Shown: positions 51,452 to 60,587 of the stretch, piece by piece
How positions within the stretch are numbered: position 1 is the stretch's first letter
How the letters are laid out: the number at the start of each line of letters is the position of its first letter
Assembly (NCBI GenBank): GCA_016287245.1
Contig: JAEEWG010000013.1
Coordinates: 1-64,000 of the forward strand
DNA from: Clostridia bacterium
Lineage (GTDB): Bacteria > Bacillota > Clostridia > Saccharofermentanales > Saccharofermentanaceae
Length of the DNA: 64,000 nucleotides
Direction: 5' to 3'
Notes under the pieces: model-generated
Databases searched by the model: none
What the model saw: the letters and a program-made list of their open reading frames with translations, nothing else
What the model was told of the DNA's origin: nothing
Program-made: the position numbers and the translations under genes

Positions 51452-52924
51452 ATGCCAATCACAAATCCGGCTATCCGCACACGTTTTGCGCCGAGTCCGA
51501 CGGGCTTCATGCACGTAGGTAACTTAAGAACGGCGCTGTACGAGTATCTTATCGCAAAATCCTTGGGCGGTACATTCGTCCTTCGTATCGAGGATACTGA
51601 CCAGGAACGCTATGTGGAAGGTGCCGTAGATGTTATCTATAAGACGCTGAAGACCGCGGGTCTTGTCCATGACGAAGGTCCGGACATCGGCGGAGAATTC
51701 GGACCGTATGTCCAGAGCGAGCGTATGGATCTTTATAAGCCTTACGCCGAAGAGCTCGTCAAAAAAGGTCACGCCTACTACTGCTTCTGCAGTAAGGAGC
51801 GCCTCGCTTCCCTGCACGAGGAAGGCGGCGTCGAAGGCGGGTACGACCGTCACTGCAGAGATCTTTCCGAAGAGGAGATCAGGAAGAACCTCGAAGCGGG
51901 CATTCCCTATGTTATCCGTCAGAAAATGCCGCTTACCGGCGAGACGACCTTCCATGACTGTGTCTATGGCGATATCACCGTGCAGAATAAGGAACTCGAA
52001 GATCAGATCCTTCTGAAAGCGGACGGCTATCCGACATATAACTTTGCAAACATCATTGACGATCATCTCATGAAGATCTCGCATGTCGTACGTGGTTCCG
52101 AGTATCTTTCCTCCACGCCGAAGTACAACCTCTGCTACGAGGCTTTCGGCTGGGAGATCCCGACCTATGTGCATCTGCCGCTGATCCAGGGAAAGAACGA
52201 CGACGGTACGGTCAGCAAGCTCAGTAAGCGTCACGGCGCTACGGGTTTTGAGGATCTCGTCGCACAGGGATTCCTCCCCGAAGCGATCATCAATTACATT
52301 GCCCTTCTCGGCTGGTGCCCGAAGGACAATCAGGAGGTCTTCTCTCTCCCTGAGCTCTGTGAAGCATTCGATATCTCCGGGATCAGCAAATCCCCGTCGG
52401 TATTCGACTACGATAAGCTCGAATGGTTCAACGGCGAGTATATCCGCAAGATGACCGAAGAAGAGTTCATCGAATTCGCTAAGCCCGAACTTCTTAAATT
52501 CCCGATGATCACACCGGATCTGTATCCGCTGTTTACCGAGATCATGCAGCCGCGTATCACACGCCTTCCGCAGATCTCCGAAAAGCTCGGCTTCCTTCTG
52601 GAGCTTGCCGATTACGACCTGGAGCTCTATGTGCATAAGAAGAGCAAGACCACGAAGGAAGGCTCTCTCGAGATGCTCAACATCGTGCTTCCGATGCTTT
52701 ACGAGATCGAATGGACCAAGGATTCTCTTTCCGAGTGCCTGACCGGTCTTGCCGAAGGCATGGGCGTCAAGAACGCTCTCGTGATGTGGCCGGTAAGAAT
52801 TGCTGCTTCCGGTACGGCAGTTACCCCGGGCGGTGCTGTCGAAGTCCTGCTTCTCCTCGGAAAAGAAGAAGCCCTGAGGCGCATCGAATCCGGACGACAG
52901 CGACTCTCCGCTGCATTGTCCTGA
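51452..52924 (+). CDS. gltX: Glutamyl-tRNA synthetase
   Basis: GluRS, 490 residues, charging tRNA-Glu. The HIGH-like HVGN is at residues 21–24 (FAPSPTGFMHVGNLRTALYE) and KLSKRHG at 256–262. The C-terminal anticodon domain follows (FDYDKLEWFNGEYIRKM). AGGAAGAGG lies upstream of the ATG and an extended -10 (TGTGATAAAAT, 51408–51417) precedes it. It is followed after 83 bp by glnS, so this genome charges tRNA-Gln directly rather than only through GluRS and an amidotransferase. Confidence 0.97.
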   Translation: MPITNPAIRTRFAPSPTGFMHVGNLRTALYEYLIAKSLGGTFVLRIEDTDQERYVEGAVDVIYKTLKTAGLVHDEGPDIGGEFGPYVQSERMDLYKPYAEELVKKGHAYYCFCSKERLASLHEEGGVEGGYDRHCRDLSEEEIRKNLEAGIPYVIRQKMPLTGETTFHDCVYGDITVQNKELEDQILLKADGYPTYNFANIIDDHLMKISHVVRGSEYLSSTPKYNLCYEAFGWEIPTYVHLPLIQGKNDDGTVSKLSKRHGATGFEDLVAQGFLPEAIINYIALLGWCPKDNQEVFSLPELCEAFDISGISKSPSVFDYDKLEWFNGEYIRKMTEEEFIEFAKPELLKFPMITPDLYPLFTEIMQPRITRLPQISEKLGFLLELADYDLELYVHKKSKTTKEGSLEMLNIVLPMLYEIEWTKDSLSECLTGLAEGMGVKNALVMWPVRIAASGTAVTPGGAVEVLLLLGKEEALRRIESGRQRLSAALS

Positions 52925-53007
52925 TAAAGGAAAAGGACGACGATTCTTTTCCATCGATAAAATAACCGCACACAAAGGCGTGTGCAAGAAAGTGAGAGTA
53001 ATAGAAA

Positions 53008-54678
53008 ATGAGTGAATATAAGAGTTTTATCCATGAAGCGATCGAAGAAGATATCGGACCGGGCGGACGTTACGAAGGTAAGACCGTCCATACCCGTTTC
53101 CCACCGGAACCGAATGGATATCTTCACATCGGTCATGCAAAGGCATTAGAGATCGACTTCGGTATGGCTGAACAGTACGGAGGCCTCTGCAATCTCCGTA
53201 TGGATGACACCAACCCGACCAAAGAAGACGAAGAATACGTCGAGGCGATCAAGGAAGATATCAAGTGGCTCGGACATGACTGGGACGACCGCTTCTACTA
53301 TGCATCTTCCTACTTCGACAAGATGTATGAATATGCCGTAGAGCTCATTAAAAAGGGTCTGGCGTATGTCTGCCAGCTGACTCCGGAAGAAATGAAGGAG
53401 CACAGAGGCGACCTGACACATCCGGCAACAAGCCCGTACCGTGACCGCCCGATCGAAGAGAGCCTGGATCTTTTCGAGAGGATGAAAAACGGAGAATTCG
53501 AAGACGGTGCGATGACACTTCGTGCCAAGATCGACCTGGCTTCCGGTAACTTCAATATGCGTGACCCGGCGATCTACCGCATCAACCACATGCGTCACCA
53601 CAATACCGGCGACAAGTGGTGCATCTATCCGATGTATGACTTCGCACACCCGATCGAGGACGCTCTCGAAGGTATCACGCACTCGCTCTGTTCCCTCGAA
53701 TTTGAGGCACACAGACCGCTCTATGACTGGGTCATCGAAAACTGTCCGGTACCGTCTAAACCGCGTCAGATCGAGTTCGCACGTCTTGGCATCACACATA
53801 CGGTATTAAGTAAGAGAAAGCTCCGCAACATGGTCGAGACAGGCCTCGTTGACGGCTGGGACGATCCGCGTATGCCTACCCTCTGCGGTCTGCGCCGTCG
53901 TGGTTATACTCCTGCTTCCATTCACAATTTCCACTCCAGGAACGGTATCTCCAAGGTCAATGCTGTCGTTGACTACGCATTCCTCGAGTACTGCCTGAGA
54001 GAGGACTTAAATGCCACCGCAAAGCGTGTCATGGGCGTCGTACATCCTGTAAAGCTCATCATCGACAACTATCCGGAAGGAAAAACGGAGACTTTTACCG
54101 TCGAGAACAATCCGGAAAGACCGGAAGACGGCACACGTGAGGTTTCTTTCTCGAAAGAACTCTGGATCGAGGAAGAGGATTTCATGGAGGTCCCGGAGAA
54201 GAAATATTTCCGTCTCTTCCCAGGAAACGAAGTCCGTCTGAAGTCCGCCTATGTCATCAAGTGCACGGGCTGTGACAAGGACGAAAACGGCAAAGTCATC
54301 GCTGTACATGCAGAATACGAGGAAAGCAGCCGCGGCGGAAATCCGGCCGACGGACGCCGAATCAAGGCCACGATCCACTGGGTGGATACGAAGACGGCAC
54401 TTGATGCGACCGTACGTCTTTACGACCGTCTCTTCACCGTAGAGGCTCCTGATCTTGCCGACTGCAATTATCTCGACTTCATCAATCCGGATTCCCTGAA
54501 GGTCGTAGAAGGCGCTAAAGTGGAGGCTTCCCTGGCAGACGCGAAACCGGCAGACCGCTTCCAGTTCTTACGACTCGGATATTTCTGCATGGATACGAAA
54601 GACAGTAAGCCCGGAAAGCTCGTTTTCAACCGAAGCGTTTCTCTGAAGGACAGCTATAAGCCGGCCGCACAGGCATAA
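53008..54678 (+). CDS. glnS: Glutaminyl-tRNA synthetase
   Basis: GlnRS, 556 residues, charging tRNA-Gln. The class I motifs are HIGH (GYLHIGHAKALEIDFG) and VLSKRKL; the GlnRS-specific blocks RMDDTNPTKEDEEYVEAIKEDI and TLCGLRRRGYTPASI and the two-barrel anticodon domain (LWIEEEDFMEVPEKKYFRLFPGNEVRL) set it apart from GluRS. GlnRS in bacteria outside the proteobacteria is patchy and thought to come by transfer from eukaryotes or other bacteria. It stands in tandem with gltX and ends in a terminator. Confidence 0.97.
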   Translation: MSEYKSFIHEAIEEDIGPGGRYEGKTVHTRFPPEPNGYLHIGHAKALEIDFGMAEQYGGLCNLRMDDTNPTKEDEEYVEAIKEDIKWLGHDWDDRFYYASSYFDKMYEYAVELIKKGLAYVCQLTPEEMKEHRGDLTHPATSPYRDRPIEESLDLFERMKNGEFEDGAMTLRAKIDLASGNFNMRDPAIYRINHMRHHNTGDKWCIYPMYDFAHPIEDALEGITHSLCSLEFEAHRPLYDWVIENCPVPSKPRQIEFARLGITHTVLSKRKLRNMVETGLVDGWDDPRMPTLCGLRRRGYTPASIHNFHSRNGISKVNAVVDYAFLEYCLREDLNATAKRVMGVVHPVKLIIDNYPEGKTETFTVENNPERPEDGTREVSFSKELWIEEEDFMEVPEKKYFRLFPGNEVRLKSAYVIKCTGCDKDENGKVIAVHAEYEESSRGGNPADGRRIKATIHWVDTKTALDATVRLYDRLFTVEAPDLADCNYLDFINPDSLKVVEGAKVEASLADAKPADRFQFLRLGYFCMDTKDSKPGKLVFNRSVSLKDSYKPAAQA

Positions 54679-54699
54679 GATACATAGAATAAAAATCGC

Positions 54700-54754
54700 A
54701 AATGGAGCACCTCAGAAGTGACGATCATGTCAAAGATGAGATGCTCCATTTTTA
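54700..54754 (+). terminator. Terminator of glnS
   Basis: The stem AATGGAGCA–CTCA/TGAG–TGCTCCATT with one internal mismatch is followed by TTTTT. It begins about 20 bases after the glnS stop. Confidence 0.85.
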
Positions 54755-54774
54755 TGTGTCTATTATTTTTCCAA

Positions 54775-54810
54775 ACAAAAAAGGAACTGCCGCGTAAGTG
54801 ACAGTTCCTT
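54775..54810 (-). terminator. Terminator of sepF
   Basis: The stem AAGGAACTGTC/GGCAGTTCCTT followed by TTTTTT on the minus strand. The stem arms equal those of the terminator at 12974–13009. Confidence 0.9.
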
Positions 54811-54831
54811 TTCTTTTTGAAATTGAATAAA

Positions 54832-55347
54832 TCAGAGTACCTGACGATATGCGATTGCCTGATTCTGAGCTTCTTCCTGCTTAGCAAGAGTCTCACGATC
54901 CATAAGAGCAACAGTTCTCGGTGCTACTACGAATGTCTTTCTGTTCTGATCGATCGGCTTAACGTTACCATCGATAGAATAAGCGGCACCGGAAATATAG
55001 TCGATAACTCTCTGTGCAACTGCTCTTTCTACATTCTCGATGTTGCAGATTACTGTGTGACCTGCACGGATGTGATCACAAACCTGCTGCGAAGAACGGA
55101 TGCTGTCCGGCTGCAGGATAACTACCTGAGTGTCTGCTGCGGAAACGCTCTTGATCGGAACGATGCGGGAATTCATTTCCGGCATTGGAAGCGGTTCCTG
55201 TTCAGGGGAAGAATAATCTCCGTCAATCTCATGGATGTCTTCGAAGTTCTCTTCTTCATAATCCTGGTAACCTTCTTCGTCGCCCTCATAATAGTCGTTG
55301 TCTACACCTGCGATCTTGTTTACGAGACTATTCCAAAAACCTGCCAT
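54832..55347 (-). CDS. sepF: Cell division protein SepF
   Basis: SepF, 171 residues, binds FtsZ and the membrane and helps build the division septum. The N-terminal amphipathic membrane-binding segment is MAGFWNSLVNKIAG, followed by an acidic linker (YYEGDEEGYQDYEEE) and the SepF core (VVILQPDSIRSSQQVCDHIRAG, GTVICN-like strand, AQRVIDYISGAAYSIDG, FVVAP). The ATG at 55347 has GGAGG upstream. In many Firmicutes sepF sits beside the PLP homeostasis gene, as it does here, though a promoter and ~190 bp separate them. Confidence 0.95.
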   Translation of the reverse strand: MAGFWNSLVNKIAGVDNDYYEGDEEGYQDYEEENFEDIHEIDGDYSSPEQEPLPMPEMNSRIVPIKSVSAADTQVVILQPDSIRSSQQVCDHIRAGHTVICNIENVERAVAQRVIDYISGAAYSIDGNVKPIDQNRKTFVVAPRTVALMDRETLAKQEEAQNQAIAYRQVL

Positions 55348-55408
55348 AACTACCTCCAAATTTACTGCTACAGTGCGTCGAAGCACTTGCGAATTTCACT
55401 ATGAGGCT

Positions 55409-55437
55409 AGTATATGTCTACGAACTTTGGCTTTCAA
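55409..55437 (-). promoter_or_regulatory. Promoter of sepF
   Basis: TTGAAA (55432–55437) and TATACT (55409–55414) on the minus strand are spaced by 17 bases. The start lies ~55 bases before the ATG. Confidence 0.8.
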
Positions 55438-55536
55438 TAGAATCGGGGGAATGGTAAATAACATGTAACTTTGATAAGTTGGTGTGTAATTTTTCTGAAA
55501 TATTAGGATATTTTTATGTCATCATTGGTGAAAACA

Positions 55537-56265
55537 TCAAACCGGGTCAGGATAATCGCGCTTTCCGAAGATCGCTGTTCCGATACGCACATGAGTGGCC
55601 CCGCAGGCGATCGCTTCACGGAAGTCCCCGCTCATTCCCATCGACAGATACTTCCAGTTCTTCTCATCCGCACCTTCTTTTTTCAGCTGATCGAAAAGGA
55701 CCCGTGTCTTCTCAAATACAAAGCGCGCCTGACCCTCCTGCTGCTGGATCGGCGCCATCGTCATGAGGCCGCAAAGATCGAGATTCGGAAGTCCGAGGAG
55801 TTCCTCAAACCGGGCCTTCACTTCTTCTTCGGAAAAACCGTGCTTGCTTTCTTCTCCCGAGACATTGACCTCAAGGAGGATACGGGCGGTCAGATCTTTG
55901 GCCTGGTAGCGCTTACTGATCTCTTTGGCAAGCGAAAGCGTATCCACGGAATGGATAAGATACGGATCACCGACGATGGTCCTTACCTTTCTGCTCTGGA
56001 TCGTGCCGATCAGATGCCAGTTCGGATGAAGTTCCTTCTCATCCAGGGCCAGCTTCTTGGCATGCATCTCCTCCGGGCGGTTCTCCCCGAGATCTGTTAA
56101 ACCGAGCGAAAAGGCCTGTTCGGCATACTCTGCCGGAAAAAATTTAGACACACCGATCAGCGTGATCTCTTTTTCGTCCCTGCCGGCTTCTTTTGCGGCA
56201 TCACGGATCTGTTCTCTCACGCGGTTGATATTCTCGAGCATTTCTTCCGGACTATACATATTCAT
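55537..56265 (-). CDS. yggS: PLP homeostasis protein (YggS/YlmE/PROSC family)
   Basis: A 242-residue PLP-binding protein that keeps cellular pyridoxal phosphate and amino acid pools in balance; it has no known enzyme activity. The PLP Lys lies in LIGVSKFFPAE; further blocks are DLGENRPEEM, WHLIGTIQSRKVR, IHSVDTLSLAKEI and the phosphate-binding LSMGMSGDFREAIACGATHVRIGTAIFG region. GGAG precedes the ATG at 56265. It starts two bases after the stop of the membrane-fusion-like gene. Confidence 0.96.
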   Translation of the reverse strand: MNMYSPEEMLENINRVREQIRDAAKEAGRDEKEITLIGVSKFFPAEYAEQAFSLGLTDLGENRPEEMHAKKLALDEKELHPNWHLIGTIQSRKVRTIVGDPYLIHSVDTLSLAKEISKRYQAKDLTARILLEVNVSGEESKHGFSEEEVKARFEELLGLPNLDLCGLMTMAPIQQQEGQARFVFEKTRVLFDQLKKEGADEKNWKYLSMGMSGDFREAIACGATHVRIGTAIFGKRDYPDPV

Positions 56266-56266
56266 G

Positions 56267-58222
56267 TTATTTCTCCACCTTGTCCCCTTCTTTTACCGTA
56301 CTCGGATTCGTAATAACGATCGTACTGATACTCGGGACGGTCTGCTTATCATCGATCGGTGCGATGATCGCATACTCTCTGTCATAGTCTTTGACCTGCA
56401 CGGTATACCCCTTGGCATAGCCGCTCTCATTGACGTAGATCGTAGCGATTCCACGATCGTAATCGGCATCTGCCAGTGAAGATACCGGAACACGGATACC
56501 GCTCGTCGACGTCTGGACGATCTCAATATCTACCGTACGGCGGTCCAGTAGTCTTTCCACCTGATTCGATGTCTTAAATACGACCATCAGGCCGTCACGG
56601 GTAACGGCACAGCGTATGACGATACAGTCGGCTATAGAGATGGCTTCCGAAGGAATACGGATCACATGGACGGAATCTTCCTTAAACTCGTCCATCGACG
56701 CATTATTCAGAAGGCACGCGAAATACTGCTCATCGTTCTGTACGATGCGAAGGACCGGCTCATTCTGTTTGATCTGGAGGTCACCGGTGATAATGCTGCT
56801 GCTCTCTTTGATGAGCTGATCGCACTTGGTATCTACCATATTCATGAGAAGGTCGAGTGTGATGATCTCTTCCTGTCCGTCGAGCTTATAGGAAACGATG
56901 CCCGGTTCATCCGCGCTGATCGAGTTGGCGCGGTTCTTCAGCTGGGTCCGAAGATTGCTCTCACTGTTACGGAGCGTATTAAGCTGCTCGTCTTCAAAAT
57001 CGATATCTTTCAGGTTCGCATCACGCTTTTCCATCAGTACGCGGATCGAAGACGAATAACTGGTCATGTTGTTGAGGTTATTGAGGAGTGCATCCTGCCG
57101 GATCGTCGTAATGATCGGGTGGATCTCTTCATTGGTCTCAGTAAAGATCGCCTTTGCCGCTACGCCTTTTCCCTGATTCATAAGCTGCCTTTCGATATCG
57201 ACGATCTGCTGCTCGACATTCTGAAGATCCGTAAGCGTCGACTCCATTCCGTCCGGGATGACCAGGGCCAGAAGCTGTTTTTTCGCTACACGGCTGCCTT
57301 CGGTCGCCTGCGCTAAAAGTGCACCGGTGTGGGTGGAATTGATCACGGATTCATTTCTTACAACGAGAGCATTGGCACCGATCGTATGCTCGATCGTGCC
57401 CTGCGTCGCAAATGCATAGGCCGGCTTGGCGGAAACATAATCCTCTACATAAAGGACCGCGATGATCATCATGCCGGTCAGGATCAGGATCGAAAGAAAA
57501 GCGTTAAACGCAGCGCGCAGAGAGTCTCTCTTACGCATCTTCGCCATGTGCTTTCTTCTCTCTTCACCAACCTCGGGACGCGTCTCCTCGAGGACATCCG
57601 GCACGATCTGCTGTTCCTTCTTCGCCGCCTCTTCTTTTTCCTTCTCGAGTTTCTGCTTCTGGATCAGCTGATTTCTCTTATCGATCTGACGGACTTTCCA
57701 CCAGGACAGTTTCTTCGGCTGTGTCTTCGGAGCTTCTTTCTCCACGACGGTAGTAGTCGGTTCCTGTTCATCCCCGAAAAGCGGACGGCGGAACTGCGGT
57801 GCGACCGGATCGGCCTTGAGTGAATCATTCGAAGAAGCCGGATTCGGATTTTGCGTATTCGGGGCATTCCTTCTGACGACTGCCGGCGCCTTGCCCTTCT
57901 GTTTCATCTTAAGGTTTGCGGAAACACCCTTTTTCGGCATAGCGGAGATATCCTTCGAAGGAGTTTTTCTCGAAGGAGCAGTCTTCGAAGATACATTTCT
58001 GCCTTCCGGATTTACCCGGGATGCGGAATTCATCTGCGCACGCGGATTCGTTTTTCCCTGCGGCACATTTCTCTTTACCGCGGAACCGGAAGAAGACGGA
58101 ATTATTTTTCCGGGCGCAGAAGGATTCACGGGAGACTTGGAAGGATCGACCTTCTGTCTGTCCCCGGCTCTCTGCATATTATTCATGCGGTTGCCGTTAT
58201 TGCTCTTTCTGCCCCTGGCCAT
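56267..58222 (-). CDS. HlyD-like membrane fusion protein with long basic N-terminus
   Basis: A 651-residue single-pass membrane protein. The first ~235 residues are Pro/Asn/Lys/Arg-rich and of low complexity (cytoplasmic). A membrane helix follows at ~240–262 (AFNAFLSILILTGMMIIAVLYV). The outer part starts with a lipoyl-like strand set (GTIEHTIGANALVVRNE, GALLAQATEGSRVAKKQ), has coiled-coil segments (LQNVEQQIVDIERQL, LRNSESNLRTQL) and ends in a beta domain (GIRVPVSSLADADYDRGIATIYVN, KEGDKVEK). This is the HlyD/membrane fusion layout, but no ABC or other transporter gene adjoins it. Related proteins occur beside sepF and yggS in Clostridia, so a division or envelope role is possible. Confidence 0.78.
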   Translation of the reverse strand: MARGRKSNNGNRMNNMQRAGDRQKVDPSKSPVNPSAPGKIIPSSSGSAVKRNVPQGKTNPRAQMNSASRVNPEGRNVSSKTAPSRKTPSKDISAMPKKGVSANLKMKQKGKAPAVVRRNAPNTQNPNPASSNDSLKADPVAPQFRRPLFGDEQEPTTTVVEKEAPKTQPKKLSWWKVRQIDKRNQLIQKQKLEKEKEEAAKKEQQIVPDVLEETRPEVGEERRKHMAKMRKRDSLRAAFNAFLSILILTGMMIIAVLYVEDYVSAKPAYAFATQGTIEHTIGANALVVRNESVINSTHTGALLAQATEGSRVAKKQLLALVIPDGMESTLTDLQNVEQQIVDIERQLMNQGKGVAAKAIFTETNEEIHPIITTIRQDALLNNLNNMTSYSSSIRVLMEKRDANLKDIDFEDEQLNTLRNSESNLRTQLKNRANSISADEPGIVSYKLDGQEEIITLDLLMNMVDTKCDQLIKESSSIITGDLQIKQNEPVLRIVQNDEQYFACLLNNASMDEFKEDSVHVIRIPSEAISIADCIVIRCAVTRDGLMVVFKTSNQVERLLDRRTVDIEIVQTSTSGIRVPVSSLADADYDRGIATIYVNESGYAKGYTVQVKDYDREYAIIAPIDDKQTVPSISTIVITNPSTVKEGDKVEK

Positions 58223-58225
58223 CGA

Positions 58226-59506
58226 TCAGTTCTTCTCCAACATATCCGAAACGGCCATCATGACCGCCAGTTTTACCTGTTCAAATACCAGACCGCCCTG
58301 CATATATACGAGGTACGGCGGTTTTACAGGGCCATCGGCGGATAGCTCGATGGAAGCGCCCTGTACAAAAGCACCTGCCGCCATAACGACCTGCGCGTCA
58401 TAACCCGGCATGTCCCACGGCTCCGGCGAAACGAAAGAATCCACCGGGGAGCAGGATTGTACTTTTCTACAAAAGTTTACCATTTGTTGCTCATCTGGGA
58501 AAGCCACACTTTGCACAATATCTCCACGAAGGTCCGTCGAAGAAGGTGCACATTGGCATCCTGTCATCTCGAGGAGCTTTGCGGCAAAGACGGCGCCCTT
58601 CATGGCTTCCGCGACAACATGCGGGGCCAGGAAGAGTCCCTGCGCGATCTGCCGGTTAAAGCCGAGAGAAGGTCCGACATGACTGCCGAGTCCCGGGGCG
58701 GTAACACGCTCCGCCACTCTCTCGACCAGATCTTTTCGACCGGCCACATAGGCACCGGAAGGACAGATCCCGCCGCCGGCATTCTTTATGAGAGACCCGG
58801 CGCAAAGATCCGCACCCAGTGCGCACGGCTCCTGCGTCTCCACGAATTCGCCGTAGCAGTTATCTACGAAAACGATAATGTCTTCTCTTATGCCTTTGAT
58901 CAGATCGACGACCGCCTTGATGTCTTCTCCGAGGAGGCATCGTCTGCTGGTATAGCCCTTCGACTTTTGGAGGAATACGACCTTCGTTTCCGGCTTAATG
59001 GCTGCTCTGATCGCCTCAAGATCAGGCGATCCGTCATCACGAAGCTGTACTTCGTTATACTTCATTCCGTAGTCTAAAAGAGAGCCCGTAAACGTATCGT
59101 CCTTCTTCTCGACACCGAGTGCCGAAGCAAGTGTATCGTAAGGACGTCCGGTCACAGCCAGCATCTCTTCTCCCGGCTTAAGGATCCCGAAAAGACATGC
59201 CACCAGGATCTGCGTACCGCAGGTGACCTGGATACGGACATAGGCAGCTTCCGCGCCGAAGATCTCCGCATACATCTGCTCGATCTTCTCTCTTCCGATA
59301 TCGTCATAGCCATAGCCGGTGGTCGCGCCTAAATGCGCCTCGGCAAAACGGGCATTTCTGAAAGCCTGAAGGACACGAAGCTGGTTAAATTGCTTTACTT
59401 CATCGATCTTGGAGAAAACAGCAGAAACGGCGGTCATCGCTTCATCTGCCATGCTGACCACCGTATCGCTGATACCATACATTGTTTTGAATGGATCCTG
59501 ATTCAT
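58226..59506 (-). CDS. PLP enzyme of the methionine-gamma-lyase/aluminium-resistance family
   Basis: A 426-residue fold-type I PLP protein. The PLP Lys is in SLIKNAGGG; other blocks are LGATTGYGYDDIGREKIEQMYA, VTCGTQILVACLFG, KVVFLQKSKGYTSRR, VFVDNCYGEFVE and APGLGSHVGPSLGFNRQ. Pfam groups such proteins as Met_gamma_lyase; they were also named aluminium resistance proteins. The true reaction is unclear; carbon-sulfur lyase activity is the family guess. The start overlaps the stop of the ACT gene (TGATG), and the stop lies 3 bp before the next start, so translation is coupled. Confidence 0.9.
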   Translation of the reverse strand: MNQDPFKTMYGISDTVVSMADEAMTAVSAVFSKIDEVKQFNQLRVLQAFRNARFAEAHLGATTGYGYDDIGREKIEQMYAEIFGAEAAYVRIQVTCGTQILVACLFGILKPGEEMLAVTGRPYDTLASALGVEKKDDTFTGSLLDYGMKYNEVQLRDDGSPDLEAIRAAIKPETKVVFLQKSKGYTSRRCLLGEDIKAVVDLIKGIREDIIVFVDNCYGEFVETQEPCALGADLCAGSLIKNAGGGICPSGAYVAGRKDLVERVAERVTAPGLGSHVGPSLGFNRQIAQGLFLAPHVVAEAMKGAVFAAKLLEMTGCQCAPSSTDLRGDIVQSVAFPDEQQMVNFCRKVQSCSPVDSFVSPEPWDMPGYDAQVVMAAGAFVQGASIELSADGPVKPPYLVYMQGGLVFEQVKLAVMMAVSDMLEKN

Positions 59507-59937
59507 CAGATACCGTAAACCTCCTCAGGTTTTAAGATCCTGATACCGGCTTCCTCAAACTTCTTGATCACAGGATCAAAGTTCTGCACACGGATCACCA
59601 TCACTGCCTCATCAGACTTTCTTCCGACGAAACCGTAGATGTATTCCATCGACTCGCCCGTCTCGGAAAACGTCATCAGGGAGTGATCCAGCGTACCCGG
59701 CTTATCCGGGATCGCGATCGCAAGGACCGGTGTCATGCTTACCGTAAAGCCTGCTTCCGTAAGCACCGCGACCGCTTCTTCCGGTTTGTCCAGAATCATG
59801 CGGAGAACACCATAATCCGTCGAATCTGCCACATAGAGAGCACGGATATCGATATTCGCCTTGCCAAGGACTTTCGTCACTTCAGCCAGACGGCCAAATG
59901 AATTCTCAAGGAAAACGTTGATCTGCTTAACTAACAT
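59506..59937 (-). CDS. Tandem ACT-domain protein
   Basis: A 143-residue protein made of two ACT domains: VKQINVFLENSFGRLAEVTKVLGKANIDI at the N-terminus and VLAIAIPDKPGTLDHSLMTFSETGESMEYIYGF in the second half. ACT domains bind amino acids and regulate enzymes. Such stand-alone proteins are common next to phenylacetate-CoA ligase or indolepyruvate oxidoreductase genes in anaerobes, as here beside iorAB, so aromatic amino acid sensing is plausible. It lies 52 bp after iorB and overlaps the PLP enzyme gene. Confidence 0.92.
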   Translation of the reverse strand: MLVKQINVFLENSFGRLAEVTKVLGKANIDIRALYVADSTDYGVLRMILDKPEEAVAVLTEAGFTVSMTPVLAIAIPDKPGTLDHSLMTFSETGESMEYIYGFVGRKSDEAVMVIRVQNFDPVIKKFEEAGIRILKPEEVYGI

Positions 59938-59989
59938 ACGGATGTCCTCCTTACATTTTCTGATTCTATTATATCGTAAAGTGGAGCTT

Positions 59990-60586
59990 TTACGAAACGA
60001 AATCTCTGCCTTTGTTAAAAGCTTCGATATTCATCGGGATCAGCTTCGCCTTACTTGCAAATGCTTCGTTGATCGCTTCTTCCCACAGTTCCTTCGGAAA
60101 ATCCATACCCGCAGAAAGCGCACCGACCATGACCATATTTACGGCCTTGCTGCTGCCGCAGGAAAGAGCGGCGGAAAGTGCGTCAAATTCCACGATCTTT
60201 GTATTTCCGGAAGCGGAAGCATCCAGAGCATCCTTGATGTTTTCCGGATACTCGGCATTTCCGAGAAGGACCGGAAGAGACTTGATCTTCTGGGAGTTCA
60301 CAAGGAGCACTCCGTCTTTCTTCAGAAGGTTAGCCCAGCGGACAGCCTCGACTTCTTCAAAAGCGAGGACATAGTCTGCCATACCTTCTTCGATGATAGG
60401 AGAATAGACCTTTTCACCCATTCTTACGTATGTAATAACGGAACCGCCGCGCTGGCTCATGCCGTGTACTTCCGATACCTTGATATCGAGGCCGAGCTTC
60501 ATGGCGAGAATTCCGAGGAGCTTTCCGGCGATCAAGGTTCCCTGTCCGCCGACACCGGCGAGTACGATTGAAATATCCTTTGCCAT
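59990..60586 (-). CDS. iorB: Indolepyruvate:ferredoxin oxidoreductase, beta subunit
   Basis: The 198-residue gamma-type subunit of the 2-oxoacid:ferredoxin oxidoreductase that converts aryl pyruvates (from Trp, Phe, Tyr) to aryl-acetyl-CoA, reducing ferredoxin. Blocks are VLAGVGGQGTLIAGKLLG, KVSEVHGMSQRGGSVITYVR and ADYVLAFEEVEAVRW. The ATG at 60586 has GGAGGAG upstream; it starts just after the iorA stop, so the two are translated together. Confidence 0.96.
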   Translation of the reverse strand: MAKDISIVLAGVGGQGTLIAGKLLGILAMKLGLDIKVSEVHGMSQRGGSVITYVRMGEKVYSPIIEEGMADYVLAFEEVEAVRWANLLKKDGVLLVNSQKIKSLPVLLGNAEYPENIKDALDASASGNTKIVEFDALSAALSCGSSKAVNMVMVGALSAGMDFPKELWEEAINEAFASKAKLIPMNIEAFNKGRDFVS

Positions 60587-60587
60587 A

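Noticed and set aside
51524..52987. Minus-strand frame of 487 codons opposite gltX
   Set aside because: Antisense shadow of GluRS; no start signal or domain.
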